In this document: positions 1 to 6,729 of the stretch, piece by piece
Layout of the letters: every line of letters starts with the position of its first letter
How positions within the stretch are numbered: position 1 is the stretch's first letter
Assembly (NCBI GenBank): GCA_027364495.1
Contig: DAHXPE010000103.1
Location: forward strand, 1 to 8,570
DNA length: 8,570 nucleotides
Origin: Candidatus Heimdallarchaeota archaeon
GTDB lineage: Archaea > Asgardarchaeota > Heimdallarchaeia > Hodarchaeales > LC-3
Reading direction: 5' to 3'
Notes under the pieces: model-generated
Seen by the model: the letters and a program-made list of their open reading frames with translations, nothing else
Told to the model about the DNA's origin: nothing
Database searches by the model: none
Translations under genes and position numbers: made by a program

Positions 1-113
1 TTTTTACTTGATATGATTGGAATTTTATCTAACTCTTTTTTATTAGCATTAATATCAAAATTTATTAAATCAAACAGAGTATAAATATTGAGTTTTCGTA
101 AAAGTTTTTTAGA
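1..113. repeat. Perfect direct repeat, copy 1 (duplicate of 1131-1243)
   Basis: All 113 bases are identical to 1131-1243, in the same orientation and offset by 1130 bases. The copies diverge after the shared AGA at 111-113. The left limit is unknown because the copy runs off the window edge. In copy 2 the sequence is coding (minus strand, residues about 361-398 of the 417-residue longin-like/HhH protein). Here it is only a fragment of that gene, with no start or stop of its own. It ends exactly where a CPBP protease reading frame begins, so it is either a partial gene duplication or a chimeric join near a contig end. Confidence 0.97.
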
Positions 114-500
114 GGCTATATTCAAAATCTGTTGGAGAGTCAAACTTCTTTTTTGAAGGCAACTTTAGTAACATCTATACTATTCGGATTTCTACATGGT
201 TTCTTAAATTTAACTCGTGGAACTGATGTATTTCAGTGGATGATAGCGGTAGGAGTTTCAGCGACAATATTTGGTTTTGTATTTTCTTATGCTTATGAAA
301 TAACAGGCAAAAACCTTCTTTTACCAATTATAATACATGGAACTTGGGATAGTATCATTTATTACTTTAAAACAGTTTATAATTATCATACTATTTTTAA
401 TATCACAGCAGAAATCTTTTCACAGGTAGTGGCTGCATCCGTTTTAATTATTTTATTATATCTTCTAAAAAAATATGTTTTTTCTTTTGAACCTCGATGA
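114..500 (+). CDS. CPBP-family intramembrane protease, N-terminally truncated
   Basis: This is the C-terminal part of a CPBP (CAAX protease/bacteriocin-processing, Abi) integral membrane endopeptidase. The frame is open from base 102, and the codons at 111-131 read R-G-Y-I-Q-N-L-L, which matches the end of family motif 1 (EExxxRGxxxxxL). The two glutamates and the preceding membrane segments are missing, because upstream sequence is replaced by the 113-base repeat, with an in-frame stop at 99-101. Counted from the TTG at 132, the second motif FxxxH is F18-H22 and the third, HxxxD, is H69-D73. About four hydrophobic segments follow one another (roughly residues 8-27, 34-57, 61-78 and 95-112), followed by a basic tail. 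The TTG at 132 is probably not a true start, since recognisable family sequence precedes it and no Shine-Dalgarno site is seen. As it stands the product would lack its catalytic glutamates. The native gene is probably intact elsewhere, beyond an assembly break. Confidence 0.8.
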   Translation, partial: GYIQNLLESQTSFLKATLVTSILFGFLHGFLNLTRGTDVFQWMIAVGVSATIFGFVFSYAYEITGKNLLLPIIIHGTWDSIIYYFKTVYNYHTIFNITAEIFSQVVAASVLIILLYLLKKYVFSFEPR

Positions 501-763
501 ATATATGTATTTAAATTCAATAACATGAATCTTAAACAAAAATTTGCTTACATTAGCAATTTAAATAATGTAAAGGTCGTCATAATTTAAAATACTTGAA
601 ATTTTTTATTGGAAAAAGCAAATCATTCTTAAAAGGGACTTTTAATTTTTTCAGCAATCGTTATGTTTATAATCATTGGGAATTCTAGGCATTTATCTTT
701 ATATATTTCAGCAAATTGATTTTTAAAATTAGTTTAGCGAAACAATTTTTAAAAGTGATTTAG
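501..763. other. Gene-poor stretch between CPBP fragment and winged-helix gene
   Basis: I see no convincing gene in these 263 bases. The longest reading starting with ATG (525) is only about 21 codons and has no ribosome binding site. The stretch is AT-rich with scattered T-runs and one short imperfect dyad (TTGCT at 544-548 against AGCAA at 555-559). Its right end holds a TATA-like box that could serve the downstream regulator. Confidence 0.6.
698..708 (+). promoter_or_regulatory. Candidate TATA box for winged-helix gene
   Basis: The sequence TTTATATATTT lies about 60 bases before the TTG start at 764. An archaeal start site about 25 bases downstream would give a leader of roughly 35 bases. 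It is a weak call in such AT-rich DNA. Confidence 0.35.
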
Positions 764-1051
764 TTGGCATTGGATTTTATAAAAAATCAAGAAGGCAAAG
801 GCCTATCGGGGTCCGCTTATAAAATAATCGAATTAATTGAAAAGAAAGGAATAATTAGCGCATCTGAATTAACCGATGAACTTGATATTTCAACTAGAAC
901 AATTCATTATTCCTTGAAAAGGCTTTTAGAAGCAAAGTATATCAATAAAAGGCCTTATCTAAACGATATGCGACAAACTAGATATACGATAAGTGAGGAA
1001 ATAATAGAGAAAATTAGAACAGAATCCAAAATGCTAAAAATGCCACAATAA
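764..1051 (+). CDS. Small winged-helix (HTH) transcriptional regulator
   Basis: This 95-residue protein is probably a cytoplasmic DNA-binding regulator made of a single winged-helix domain. Residues 17-29 form the first helix, and about 33-58 form the helix-turn-helix core (S-A-S-E-L-T-D-E-L-D-I-S, then T-R-T-I-H-Y-S-L-K-R-L recognition helix). Residues 60-78 form the wing, ending in an R-Y-T-I-S strand. The pattern resembles archaeal MarR/ArsR-like or TrmB-type N-terminal domains, but there is no effector or metal-binding part, so the signal is unknown. The start is a TTG preceded by GTGAT at 755-759, a partial match to the archaeal anti-Shine-Dalgarno core. The next in-frame TTG is two codons further on. 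The gene ends 18 bases from the convergent end of the longin-like gene. Its target cannot be read from the sequence. Confidence 0.85.
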   Translation: MALDFIKNQEGKGLSGSAYKIIELIEKKGIISASELTDELDISTRTIHYSLKRLLEAKYINKRPYLNDMRQTRYTISEEIIEKIRTESKMLKMPQ

Positions 1052-1069
1052 TTTATGTATTTTGTTTTA

Positions 1070-2323
1070 TCACGTGATTGTAATTTCATTGCTAATTAGT
1101 TTTTGTGCAAGTTTTTTCCATTGATTGAGTTTTTTACTTGATATGATTGGAATTTTATCTAACTCTTTTTTATTAGCATTAATATCAAAATTTATTAAAT
1201 CAAACAGAGTATAAATATTGAGTTTTCGTAAAAGTTTTTTAGATTTATTTCCTAATCCCTGTATATCAGTCAAATCATAGCTTGATATTGTAAGTTTTTT
1301 ACTTTTAATTTGTAATTTAGCAATTGTAGAAAAATTTGTCTTCTCTAATATAGCTCCAAGATCTTTCAACGTTAATTCTATAATAAATTGTTTAATAACC
1401 TCTAAAACATGATGAAGTTTCTTTTCAGGAACTTTCTGGAGAAGTTCAACGAAAGTTTCATTTCTAACCAATAATTTGGGATTTGATGCAGCGAGAAAAT
1501 AATTCCCTCCTCCCCCAAAAAATTGTAAAAAGATTAATTCAGTTCCCCCAAATACAATAGCTGAAGGTTGAACCCCAAATAAACCCTGAACATAACTATA
1601 AATGACTCCCAAAAAATTACCAAGTAGATAAGGATCTTTGGGAGGTAAGAAGGACAACGGAATGTCTATTCCATTTTTATCTACCATAATGGCCCAATTT
1701 TCAGAACTTACCTTTGAAAAATGTTGTTCCAAAAAATTTCTTAGTAAATAATGAAAAAGTAATAATTCAGTCAGCTTTAGAGGTGAAAGAGAACATCTAC
1801 CTTTATCTACTAAGTCATTTAAATTATAGCGCTTATCAACTTCTATTTGTCTTAAAATATTTTTAAATACATCATCAATGTCAAAATTAAATTTAGCTTG
1901 ATCAATGACAAGAGTCGAATAAAGGATGGCAGCCTGTCCAACTAATACTGCGCAAATTATTTGTTCGATTTCAAATGGAATGTCTTCAATCAGGTCTATT
2001 AGTTTAGTCGTTACTTGTAGGTCACTTATTATAAAAAAAAACTGATCCGAAAGATTGACAATAAATATTTCATCTACAGCAAGAGATGATTTTGAAGGAT
2101 TTTCTAATTTTATACTCGCAACACCTTCACTGTATAATTCTCTCCCGATTGCTTGTAGTGATTGAATAAAATTTACAGTTGTTTTTTGAAATTCGTTTTG
2201 TTCGCCAATAAATGCATCTGTAAGATTATCAGAGGCTTCTTTACTTTCAGATATCCTATTTAATCCAAAAGACCATTGGACATGATCCGACTCTATAAAA
2301 AGAGCCCAATTTTTTATATTCAT
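1070..2323 (-). CDS. Two longin-like domains plus C-terminal helix-hairpin-helix
   Basis: I do not recognise this 417-residue protein as a named family. Residues 3-140 and 208-318 look like two copies of one fold. Each begins N-W-A-[LI]-x-[VI] with two strands (4-20; 209-226). Each continues with an amphipathic helix (45-64; 233-249), three strands (68-101; 253-286) and a long helix (105-139; 288-318). That order, strand-strand-helix-three strands-helix, is the longin/roadblock-like topology common in Asgard trafficking-related proteins. A helical linker (about 148-206) joins them. Residues 352-408 look like tandem helix-hairpin-helix motifs (I-Q-G-L-G-N-K-S-K-K-L; then I-P-I-I-S-S-K-K-L), a DNA- or protein-binding module. 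There is no signal peptide or membrane segment. The ATG has AAGAGG 11 bases upstream and lies 41 bases after the TerB-like gene, so it is probably co-transcribed with it. The fold is inferred by eye; roadblock or another alpha/beta fold is possible. Confidence 0.8.
   Translation of the reverse strand: MNIKNWALFIESDHVQWSFGLNRISESKEASDNLTDAFIGEQNEFQKTTVNFIQSLQAIGRELYSEGVASIKLENPSKSSLAVDEIFIVNLSDQFFFIISDLQVTTKLIDLIEDIPFEIEQIICAVLVGQAAILYSTLVIDQAKFNFDIDDVFKNILRQIEVDKRYNLNDLVDKGRCSLSPLKLTELLLFHYLLRNFLEQHFSKVSSENWAIMVDKNGIDIPLSFLPPKDPYLLGNFLGVIYSYVQGLFGVQPSAIVFGGTELIFLQFFGGGGNYFLAASNPKLLVRNETFVELLQKVPEKKLHHVLEVIKQFIIELTLKDLGAILEKTNFSTIAKLQIKSKKLTISSYDLTDIQGLGNKSKKLLRKLNIYTLFDLINFDINANKKELDKIPIISSKKLNQWKKLAQKLISNEITIT
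1131..1243. repeat. Perfect direct repeat, copy 2 (within longin-like/HhH gene)
   Basis: This copy is identical to 1-113. It lies inside an intact reading frame, encoding residues about 361-398 across the helix-hairpin-helix region, so this is very probably the original copy and 1-113 the derived one. Confidence 0.97.
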
Positions 2324-2364
2324 AAAATTGGTAGCCTCTTGCAGTTATAAATTAAGATCATACA

Positions 2365-2676
2365 TTAATAATGAAAATTTTCAACAACACGGGAGATAAT
2401 TTTAAGTAAAGAAGCCTCGTCATCAGTAACAATACCATCCTTCTTAGCTAAAATTTCTGGATCACGTTTAATTTGAACTAAGAAAAAATCAATTTCTTCG
2501 AACTCTTCATCTGTTATTACTCCATCTTCTTCTGCTTTTTCAATTACTTCATTAAATTTAGCTAAGTTCCAGGTCGCACTGGCAATGATTGCATCCTCAT
2601 CAGGAGTTATTTGACCGTCTTTTAAGGCTTGCCTTCTTAATAATTCAAGTAGGTTGCCAAGTGTTTTATCTATCAT
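2365..2676 (-). CDS. TerB/EF-hand-like helical protein with three acidic loops
   Basis: This 103-residue acidic protein has three repeats of helix-loop-helix, each with the loop D-G-x-[IV]-T-x-[DE]-E at residues 20-27, 51-58 and 80-87. The spacing is about 30 residues. The loops match the second half of an EF-hand (D5-G6-x-I8-x-x-x-E12), but positions 1 and 3 lack acidic residues in all three. They therefore look more like the A-x-x-D-G-x-[IV]-[ST]-x-x-E loops of tellurite-resistance TerB-type proteins than like working calcium sites. Metal binding through the remaining acidic residues is possible but unproven. The protein is probably cytosolic, with no signal peptide. The ATG has AAGGT seven bases upstream, a good archaeal ribosome binding site. 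It sits between the 75-residue gene and the longin-like gene, all on one strand. Its role is unknown; the position suggests an accessory or regulatory subunit for a neighbour. Confidence 0.85.
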   Translation of the reverse strand: MIDKTLGNLLELLRRQALKDGQITPDEDAIIASATWNLAKFNEVIEKAEEDGVITDEEFEEIDFFLVQIKRDPEILAKKDGIVTDDEASLLKIISRVVENFHY

Positions 2677-2692
2677 TTTAAATACCTTATTT

Positions 2693-2920
2693 TCATTCCT
2701 TTTCTTTTAAATTTAAATTATGATTAAGAAGGATTAATGAAATAGTTGATTGTATTATCGTACACTTGATTTTAAAATCATAATTTAAATTAATAGTGCC
2801 TAAATAATCTTTAGTTAAATTTAAGCTTTTTTGTATTTGTTCATTGGTTAAATATGTATTTTTATAAAAATATTTCTTTTTTACAAGGAAAATGTTTTTT
2901 TTACTTTCTTTCTTTGTCAA
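2693..2920 (-). CDS. Hypothetical 75-residue basic protein (uncertain)
   Basis: I do not recognise this protein. It is lysine- and asparagine-rich with one cysteine. It has a basic N-terminus (residues 1-20) and two likely helices (24-40; 53-67, the latter hydrophobic, T-I-I-Q-S-T-I-S-L-I-L-L). It would start at a TTG, with AGGT only three bases upstream. That AGGT overlaps the region of the aminopeptidase stop codon, five bases before this gene, which suggests translational coupling. It ends 16 bases before the TerB-like ATG, leaving room for that gene's ribosome binding site. The exact fit into an operon gap speaks for a real gene. The low-complexity AT-rich composition and weak start speak against it. 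Confidence 0.45.
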   Translation of the reverse strand: MTKKESKKNIFLVKKKYFYKNTYLTNEQIQKSLNLTKDYLGTINLNYDFKIKCTIIQSTISLILLNHNLNLKEKE

Positions 2921-2925
2921 GTTAC

Positions 2926-5520
2926 CTAACCTAGATTCTTTGGTAATATACTTTCAAATTTAGAAATTTTTTCTTTTAAATCTAAATTTTCTTTTTCCAA
3001 TTTAGTTAACCTTTCTTCAAGTTTTTTAATCTCATCATTAGGTGATTTTCCTTTATTTTTTTCAATTATTTTATCTATTAATGGATATTCTTGAAAGGGG
3101 ATTTTTGATTTTATTTTCAGAAGATGAGAATTTAAACTTGGGTCATTGAATTTCCCCAAAGCATTAGCTAATGCTCTTAAAGTTTGGGAATTTTCTCGGA
3201 GCTTTATTTGGTCAATAAATAATTCTTTTATTTGTTCTTGATCTTTTTCTTCAGCCCAAGTTATTGATTCACTTAAAGCATTAATTAAACTTATTATTTC
3301 AGAGTTTGTTAGATCTTTTCTTTTTAAATCCTCTAAAAGATACTGTGTAGAGGCTTTTGAACGTAATTTTCCAATTGCATTTCGTTTTCCATTAATAAGC
3401 AACTTTTTTTTATCGACTGAAGGAGTATAATTTTTCAAAAAGTTGAACATTTCATCTTTTTTCTCTTTATACATTCCAAGGGTCTGTAATGAATTTACAT
3501 AAGCTAAATATAGTATATCATTGTTTATTAGTAATTTCTTTATTTTTTCGATTACTTGCTCATTTATTGGTATATTTTGAACTGTTTTAACCAATTCTTT
3601 TAAAACTAATGGGTTTTTTTCAGTATCTAAGAATGTAAGTAAAGCATTATATGCATGATTATTATAAATCGATCCTATTGTTTCAACAAGTTCATTTTTT
3701 AATCCCCAAAACTGTTCCTTTTTATATTGTTCAGCAAGAAAATCTATGGTACCAATTGATCCGTCTTTAGCCAATTCATTAGCACTTAATATTTTATTTT
3801 TAATTGAGCCAAAAGAATAAATCTTTTTTAACATTTCAGAACCTGGATTAAATTCGTAATCCATTAAAATTTTATTTTCTTTATCGATTAAGATTTGCTT
3901 TGGTGTATTATCAGCTTTTATATAAAAGACATGTTGTTCATCCTTTATGGTAAAAACAAAATCTTCAAATTTATTTTCATTTATTTCTATGCTTAATTCT
4001 AATTCAAATTCAAAAAGGCCAATCTCTCTCTCTTTATCCATTTGTGATTGCTGAATTTTTAGTTCAATGAACTTATTTTTAGAATCATAGTTGTAAGAAA
4101 TTTTTAAAATTGGGTAACCCTTACCATAATACCATTGATCGAAAAATTTCTGCAAATTTAATCCAGAATGAGTTTCCAGTTTTCTTTGGAAATCAAATGT
4201 TTCAGCAATTTTACCTTGAAAAGTTTGCAAATAATCGGTTACAGCCTCCCAGAAAATTTTATCACCTAGTAATTTTCGAAGCATGTCGATTCTTTGAGAA
4301 CCACCAGGATATAAATGACTATCAAACAGACTCCAGGAGGAATCATATTTATTTGTTACAATTGGCCTCACGTATCGTTTTGTTTCATTTTTATATCGTC
4401 GCTCATTGAAAAAACGGTCATAATCTGCTTCTTCTTTAGATACTGTTTCTTCTAGCCAAACAGTCTCCATATAGGTCGCCCATGATTCTTTCAGCCAGGC
4501 ATGAGCAAAATCTTTTATGACTACGGAATCTCCAAACCAAGAATGTGCCATTTCATGAACATTAATTTGATCAACATTCCAAGTATTTTCCTTAGCAAAT
4601 ATTTCATCTAGAACACTAATATCATCCCAAGAAACTAGACTAATATTTTCCATAGCGCCTCCATGTTGAGGTAAAGCATATTGATAGTATTTTGGATAAG
4701 GCAATGGTATTCTAAGCTTTTTATTCATCCATTCAAGCATTTTTGGTGTCCTATCGAAACTTAATTTGAGATCGTTAGGAGTATAATTTTTTGTTGTGAA
4801 GTATTTTACATGAATAGGACCTTTTCCAGCATCAGCGTCTCTATCTTCATAAACAACTAAATCACCAATACAGATAGTAATCAGGTAACTTGGACATGGA
4901 AAATCTAATGCCCAGTGAGCAGTCTTTTTTGTTCCATCAACTTTTTCATCAATTAATTTTCCATTTGCCAGAATTATGTGTTCTGAATTTGATGTTAATT
5001 GAAAATCAAGAGTGGTCCTAATAGAAGGATGGTCAACGCAGGGTAACCAATATCTTGCACGTTCAGTTTCATGATCGGCTCCAACATAAACAGGCTTATT
5101 TGGATGATCATTGTCAGGGTACGAGTAATATAATCCTGCAATTGGCTTTTTAACTTCGTAAAAAATTTCTACATCTCTGGTTTCATTTAAAAGCCATTCT
5201 TCGATCCAAGAAATAGTAATGATACTTCCATCATAATTCCAATTTATTTTAAAATCTTTTTTTTCAGATTCATTATAACTTTTTATTTCTGAAATTGTAA
5301 AATTTATACCGTTCAGCTTTAAACTAATTTTAGTATTAGTATTAGCCCTTACTCTTTGAATAACGGATCCTTTACAATATGATTCTTTAATATTAAACGT
5401 AAGGTTAATTTTTTGATGAATAGGTTCTAATTGGATATTTGGGCGGTAATGATATTCAGCAGTAGCTGAAGCAAAATCGCCTTTTTTAAACTGACAGTTT
5501 TCAACTGTATTTTCTTGCAT
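2926..5520 (-). CDS. M1-family zinc aminopeptidase with C-terminal coiled coil
   Basis: This is a gluzincin aminopeptidase that would remove N-terminal residues from peptides in the cytosol; no signal peptide is seen. Residues 20-240 form the N-terminal beta-sandwich. The exopeptidase motif G-G-A-M-E-N is at 287-292. The zinc site is H322-E323-x-x-H326, followed by 18 residues and then E345, exactly the M1 spacing. Y404, in L-Y-P-G-G, is at the position of the transition-state tyrosine, and the sequence I-D-M-L-R-K-L-L-G (411-419) follows as in the family. The catalytic domain ends near 470 (Q-W-Y-Y-G-K-G-Y-P). Residues 475-555 form a beta domain and about 560-825 are helical and HEAT-like. 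Residues 829-857 look like a charged leucine-heptad coiled coil, an unusual ending. The total of 864 residues is normal for M1. The substrate range is unknown. It is the first gene of the minus-strand run and starts at an ATG with no strong Shine-Dalgarno site. Confidence 0.95.
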   Translation of the reverse strand: MQENTVENCQFKKGDFASATAEYHYRPNIQLEPIHQKINLTFNIKESYCKGSVIQRVRANTNTKISLKLNGINFTISEIKSYNESEKKDFKINWNYDGSIITISWIEEWLLNETRDVEIFYEVKKPIAGLYYSYPDNDHPNKPVYVGADHETERARYWLPCVDHPSIRTTLDFQLTSNSEHIILANGKLIDEKVDGTKKTAHWALDFPCPSYLITICIGDLVVYEDRDADAGKGPIHVKYFTTKNYTPNDLKLSFDRTPKMLEWMNKKLRIPLPYPKYYQYALPQHGGAMENISLVSWDDISVLDEIFAKENTWNVDQINVHEMAHSWFGDSVVIKDFAHAWLKESWATYMETVWLEETVSKEEADYDRFFNERRYKNETKRYVRPIVTNKYDSSWSLFDSHLYPGGSQRIDMLRKLLGDKIFWEAVTDYLQTFQGKIAETFDFQRKLETHSGLNLQKFFDQWYYGKGYPILKISYNYDSKNKFIELKIQQSQMDKEREIGLFEFELELSIEINENKFEDFVFTIKDEQHVFYIKADNTPKQILIDKENKILMDYEFNPGSEMLKKIYSFGSIKNKILSANELAKDGSIGTIDFLAEQYKKEQFWGLKNELVETIGSIYNNHAYNALLTFLDTEKNPLVLKELVKTVQNIPINEQVIEKIKKLLINNDILYLAYVNSLQTLGMYKEKKDEMFNFLKNYTPSVDKKKLLINGKRNAIGKLRSKASTQYLLEDLKRKDLTNSEIISLINALSESITWAEEKDQEQIKELFIDQIKLRENSQTLRALANALGKFNDPSLNSHLLKIKSKIPFQEYPLIDKIIEKNKGKSPNDEIKKLEERLTKLEKENLDLKEKISKFESILPKNLG

Positions 5521-5688
5521 AACGAAATCTCATGTGAGTGATGGTTAATTAATACTTGATTCAATCTTTATTTTATGACCGATTTATATTTAATATTTCT
5601 TTTTTTTTATGACAAAAAATAATATTTTGTTAAATGATAAAAATTTTATGGAAATGTACAAAAATTTTGACTCACGGTATGGTTACAG
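5521..5688. promoter_or_regulatory. Divergent promoter region, aminopeptidase and 71-residue gene
   Basis: These 168 bases separate two divergent starts and must hold both promoters. A TATA-like T-T-T-A-T-A-T-T-T-A at 5583-5592 is a candidate for the minus-strand operon. It would give a leader of roughly 35-45 bases. For the plus-strand gene, the A/T-rich block near 5640-5650 is a weaker candidate. A short dyad, CTCA-TG-TGAG, lies at 5530-5539, ten bases from the aminopeptidase start. Confidence 0.4.
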
Positions 5689-5904
5689 ATGAAATTTCGA
5701 TTGATTATTGATATCCCAGAGGAAACCATAATTAATTATCAAAAATGGTCTAAATCCTTTGTTGATTTATTGGATGAACCACTACTAGAAGAATTTATTA
5801 GAGATTCGGTCCAAGACCAAACTAAATGGGACGTTGAAAAATGTACGCTGATTGATAAAAAAGATTTTAATAAATTAAAGGAATTTTTAAAAAGTAATTC
5901 ATAA
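5689..5904 (+). CDS. Conserved-looking hypothetical 71-residue protein
   Basis: I do not recognise this small protein. It opens with a strand (K-F-R-L-I-I-D-I-P), followed by a helix (about 10-27) and an acidic helix (30-43: L-L-E-E-F-I-R-D-S-V). A second strand follows (47-56: K-W-D-V-E-K-C-T-L-I) and then a lysine-rich helix (58-68). That is a compact alpha/beta arrangement with balanced codon use, so it looks like a real gene. There is no signal peptide or membrane segment. The ATG has only GGT-like matches upstream, so the start is weakly supported. The protein is transcribed away from the aminopeptidase and ends six bases from the convergent deacetylase stop. Confidence 0.75.
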   Translation: MKFRLIIDIPEETIINYQKWSKSFVDLLDEPLLEEFIRDSVQDQTKWDVEKCTLIDKKDFNKLKEFLKSNS

Positions 5905-5910
5905 TTTGAA

Positions 5911-6714
5911 TTATTTTTGTTTCATAAATAATGAAAAGTCATTTATCTGTAATGGTTCAGGTGAAGCCAGATGCTCTGCATATTTTACGCCAATGAGCCT
6001 TCCATATTCCCGATTACGTTCAATAATGCTTTCCACGAAATCTGTTTTATTTTGCTCTTGAAATTGTGATTCATAACATAAAATCGCATCTTTTTTTGCT
6101 TCAATGACATTAGAAATATCAACAAAAAATGAAGTAAGGTGACCAGTTTCTCCTTGAGGATTTAAAAATCCAGCTCTATGAATAGGAAAATATAAAACCT
6201 TATCTGGCCTGTGAACTGGTAAATTTCCCATATAAGATTCCCATTTAGTTAACCTGGAATAGAAAACAGCAGCTTCGACAATAAGTTGAGCTTGGTAATG
6301 GTCTGGAGATGCTAAAACGGTTTTTCCGTACATTACAATTACTACTTTTGGTTTCCAAAGTCTTAATATAGTTGCCAATTCACATCTTGTCTCAAAATTG
6401 TCAAAAAGTCTCCTATTAGGTAAATCCAAAGTAATTCGTGCTGTTAATCCAAGTTTTGAAGCAGCACATTTTGATTCGTTAATTCTTTTTTGTGCATAGT
6501 CTGGTTCAAAATCAGTTGGGCTACGGTATTTACTATTCATCGGAGTTGGTTCTGCCGTTGTCAGGTCAATTATACCAACCTTTAAACCTGATCTTGCTAG
6601 TTTAGCAAGTGTTCCACCTACACCAAGCTCTGTATCGTCTGGATGTGCACCAACTGCTATCACATCAATTTGTTGTTTGTATTCATTTGAAAGAGTGTTA
6701 AGATCTATTGGCAA
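5911..6714 (-). CDS. PIG-L family deacetylase, BshB1-like
   Basis: This is a zinc-dependent N-acetylglucosamine-type deacetylase of the LmbE/PIG-L family. The first motif, A-H-P-D-D-T-E, is at residues 23-29, with zinc ligands H24 and D27. The second motif reads S-P-D-H at 136-139, with H139 as the third zinc ligand. The closest resemblance is to BshB1, which deacetylates GlcNAc-malate in bacillithiol synthesis. The matches are G-I-I-D-L-T (47-52), F-V-D-I-S (197-201), C-Y-E-S-Q-F (213-218) and E-S-I-I-E-R-N-R-E-Y-G-R-L-I-G (228-242), and 267 residues fits. The usual first histidine of HPDH is serine here, and the G-E-x-G-T segment after the LT motif is replaced by A-E-P-T-P-M. The substrate may therefore differ. 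The TTG start is supported by AAGGAG nine bases upstream. No other thiol-synthesis gene is visible, so the BshB1 role is inferred from similarity only. Confidence 0.88.
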   Translation of the reverse strand: MPIDLNTLSNEYKQQIDVIAVGAHPDDTELGVGGTLAKLARSGLKVGIIDLTTAEPTPMNSKYRSPTDFEPDYAQKRINESKCAASKLGLTARITLDLPNRRLFDNFETRCELATILRLWKPKVVIVMYGKTVLASPDHYQAQLIVEAAVFYSRLTKWESYMGNLPVHRPDKVLYFPIHRAGFLNPQGETGHLTSFFVDISNVIEAKKDAILCYESQFQEQNKTDFVESIIERNREYGRLIGVKYAEHLASPEPLQINDFSLFMKQK

Positions 6715-6723
6715 TTATTTAAT

Positions 6724-6729
6724 CTCCTT
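6724..6729 (-). promoter_or_regulatory. Strong ribosome binding site deciding a TTG start
   Basis: On the minus strand this reads AAGGAG, nine bases before the TTG at 6714-6712. It is the clearest Shine-Dalgarno site in the window and fixes the deacetylase start at a non-ATG codon. Confidence 0.75.

Noticed and set aside
525..590. Short ATG-initiated frame of about 21 codons
   Set aside because: It is too short, with no ribosome binding site or recognisable sequence.
1069..1078. Perfect 10-base palindrome ATCACGTGAT
   Set aside because: It is the final codons and stop of the longin-like gene and lies at a convergent gene end, where an operator is unlikely; it is probably chance.
1..1130. 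Integrative or transposable element bounded by the 113-base repeats
   Set aside because: The repeat is internal coding sequence of a host gene. There is no transposase, integrase or terminal inverted repeat, and the left boundary is not visible.
4110..4409. 99-residue plus-strand open frame
   Set aside because: It lies wholly opposite the catalytic domain of the M1 aminopeptidase, has no domain signature, and is explained as an antisense shadow.
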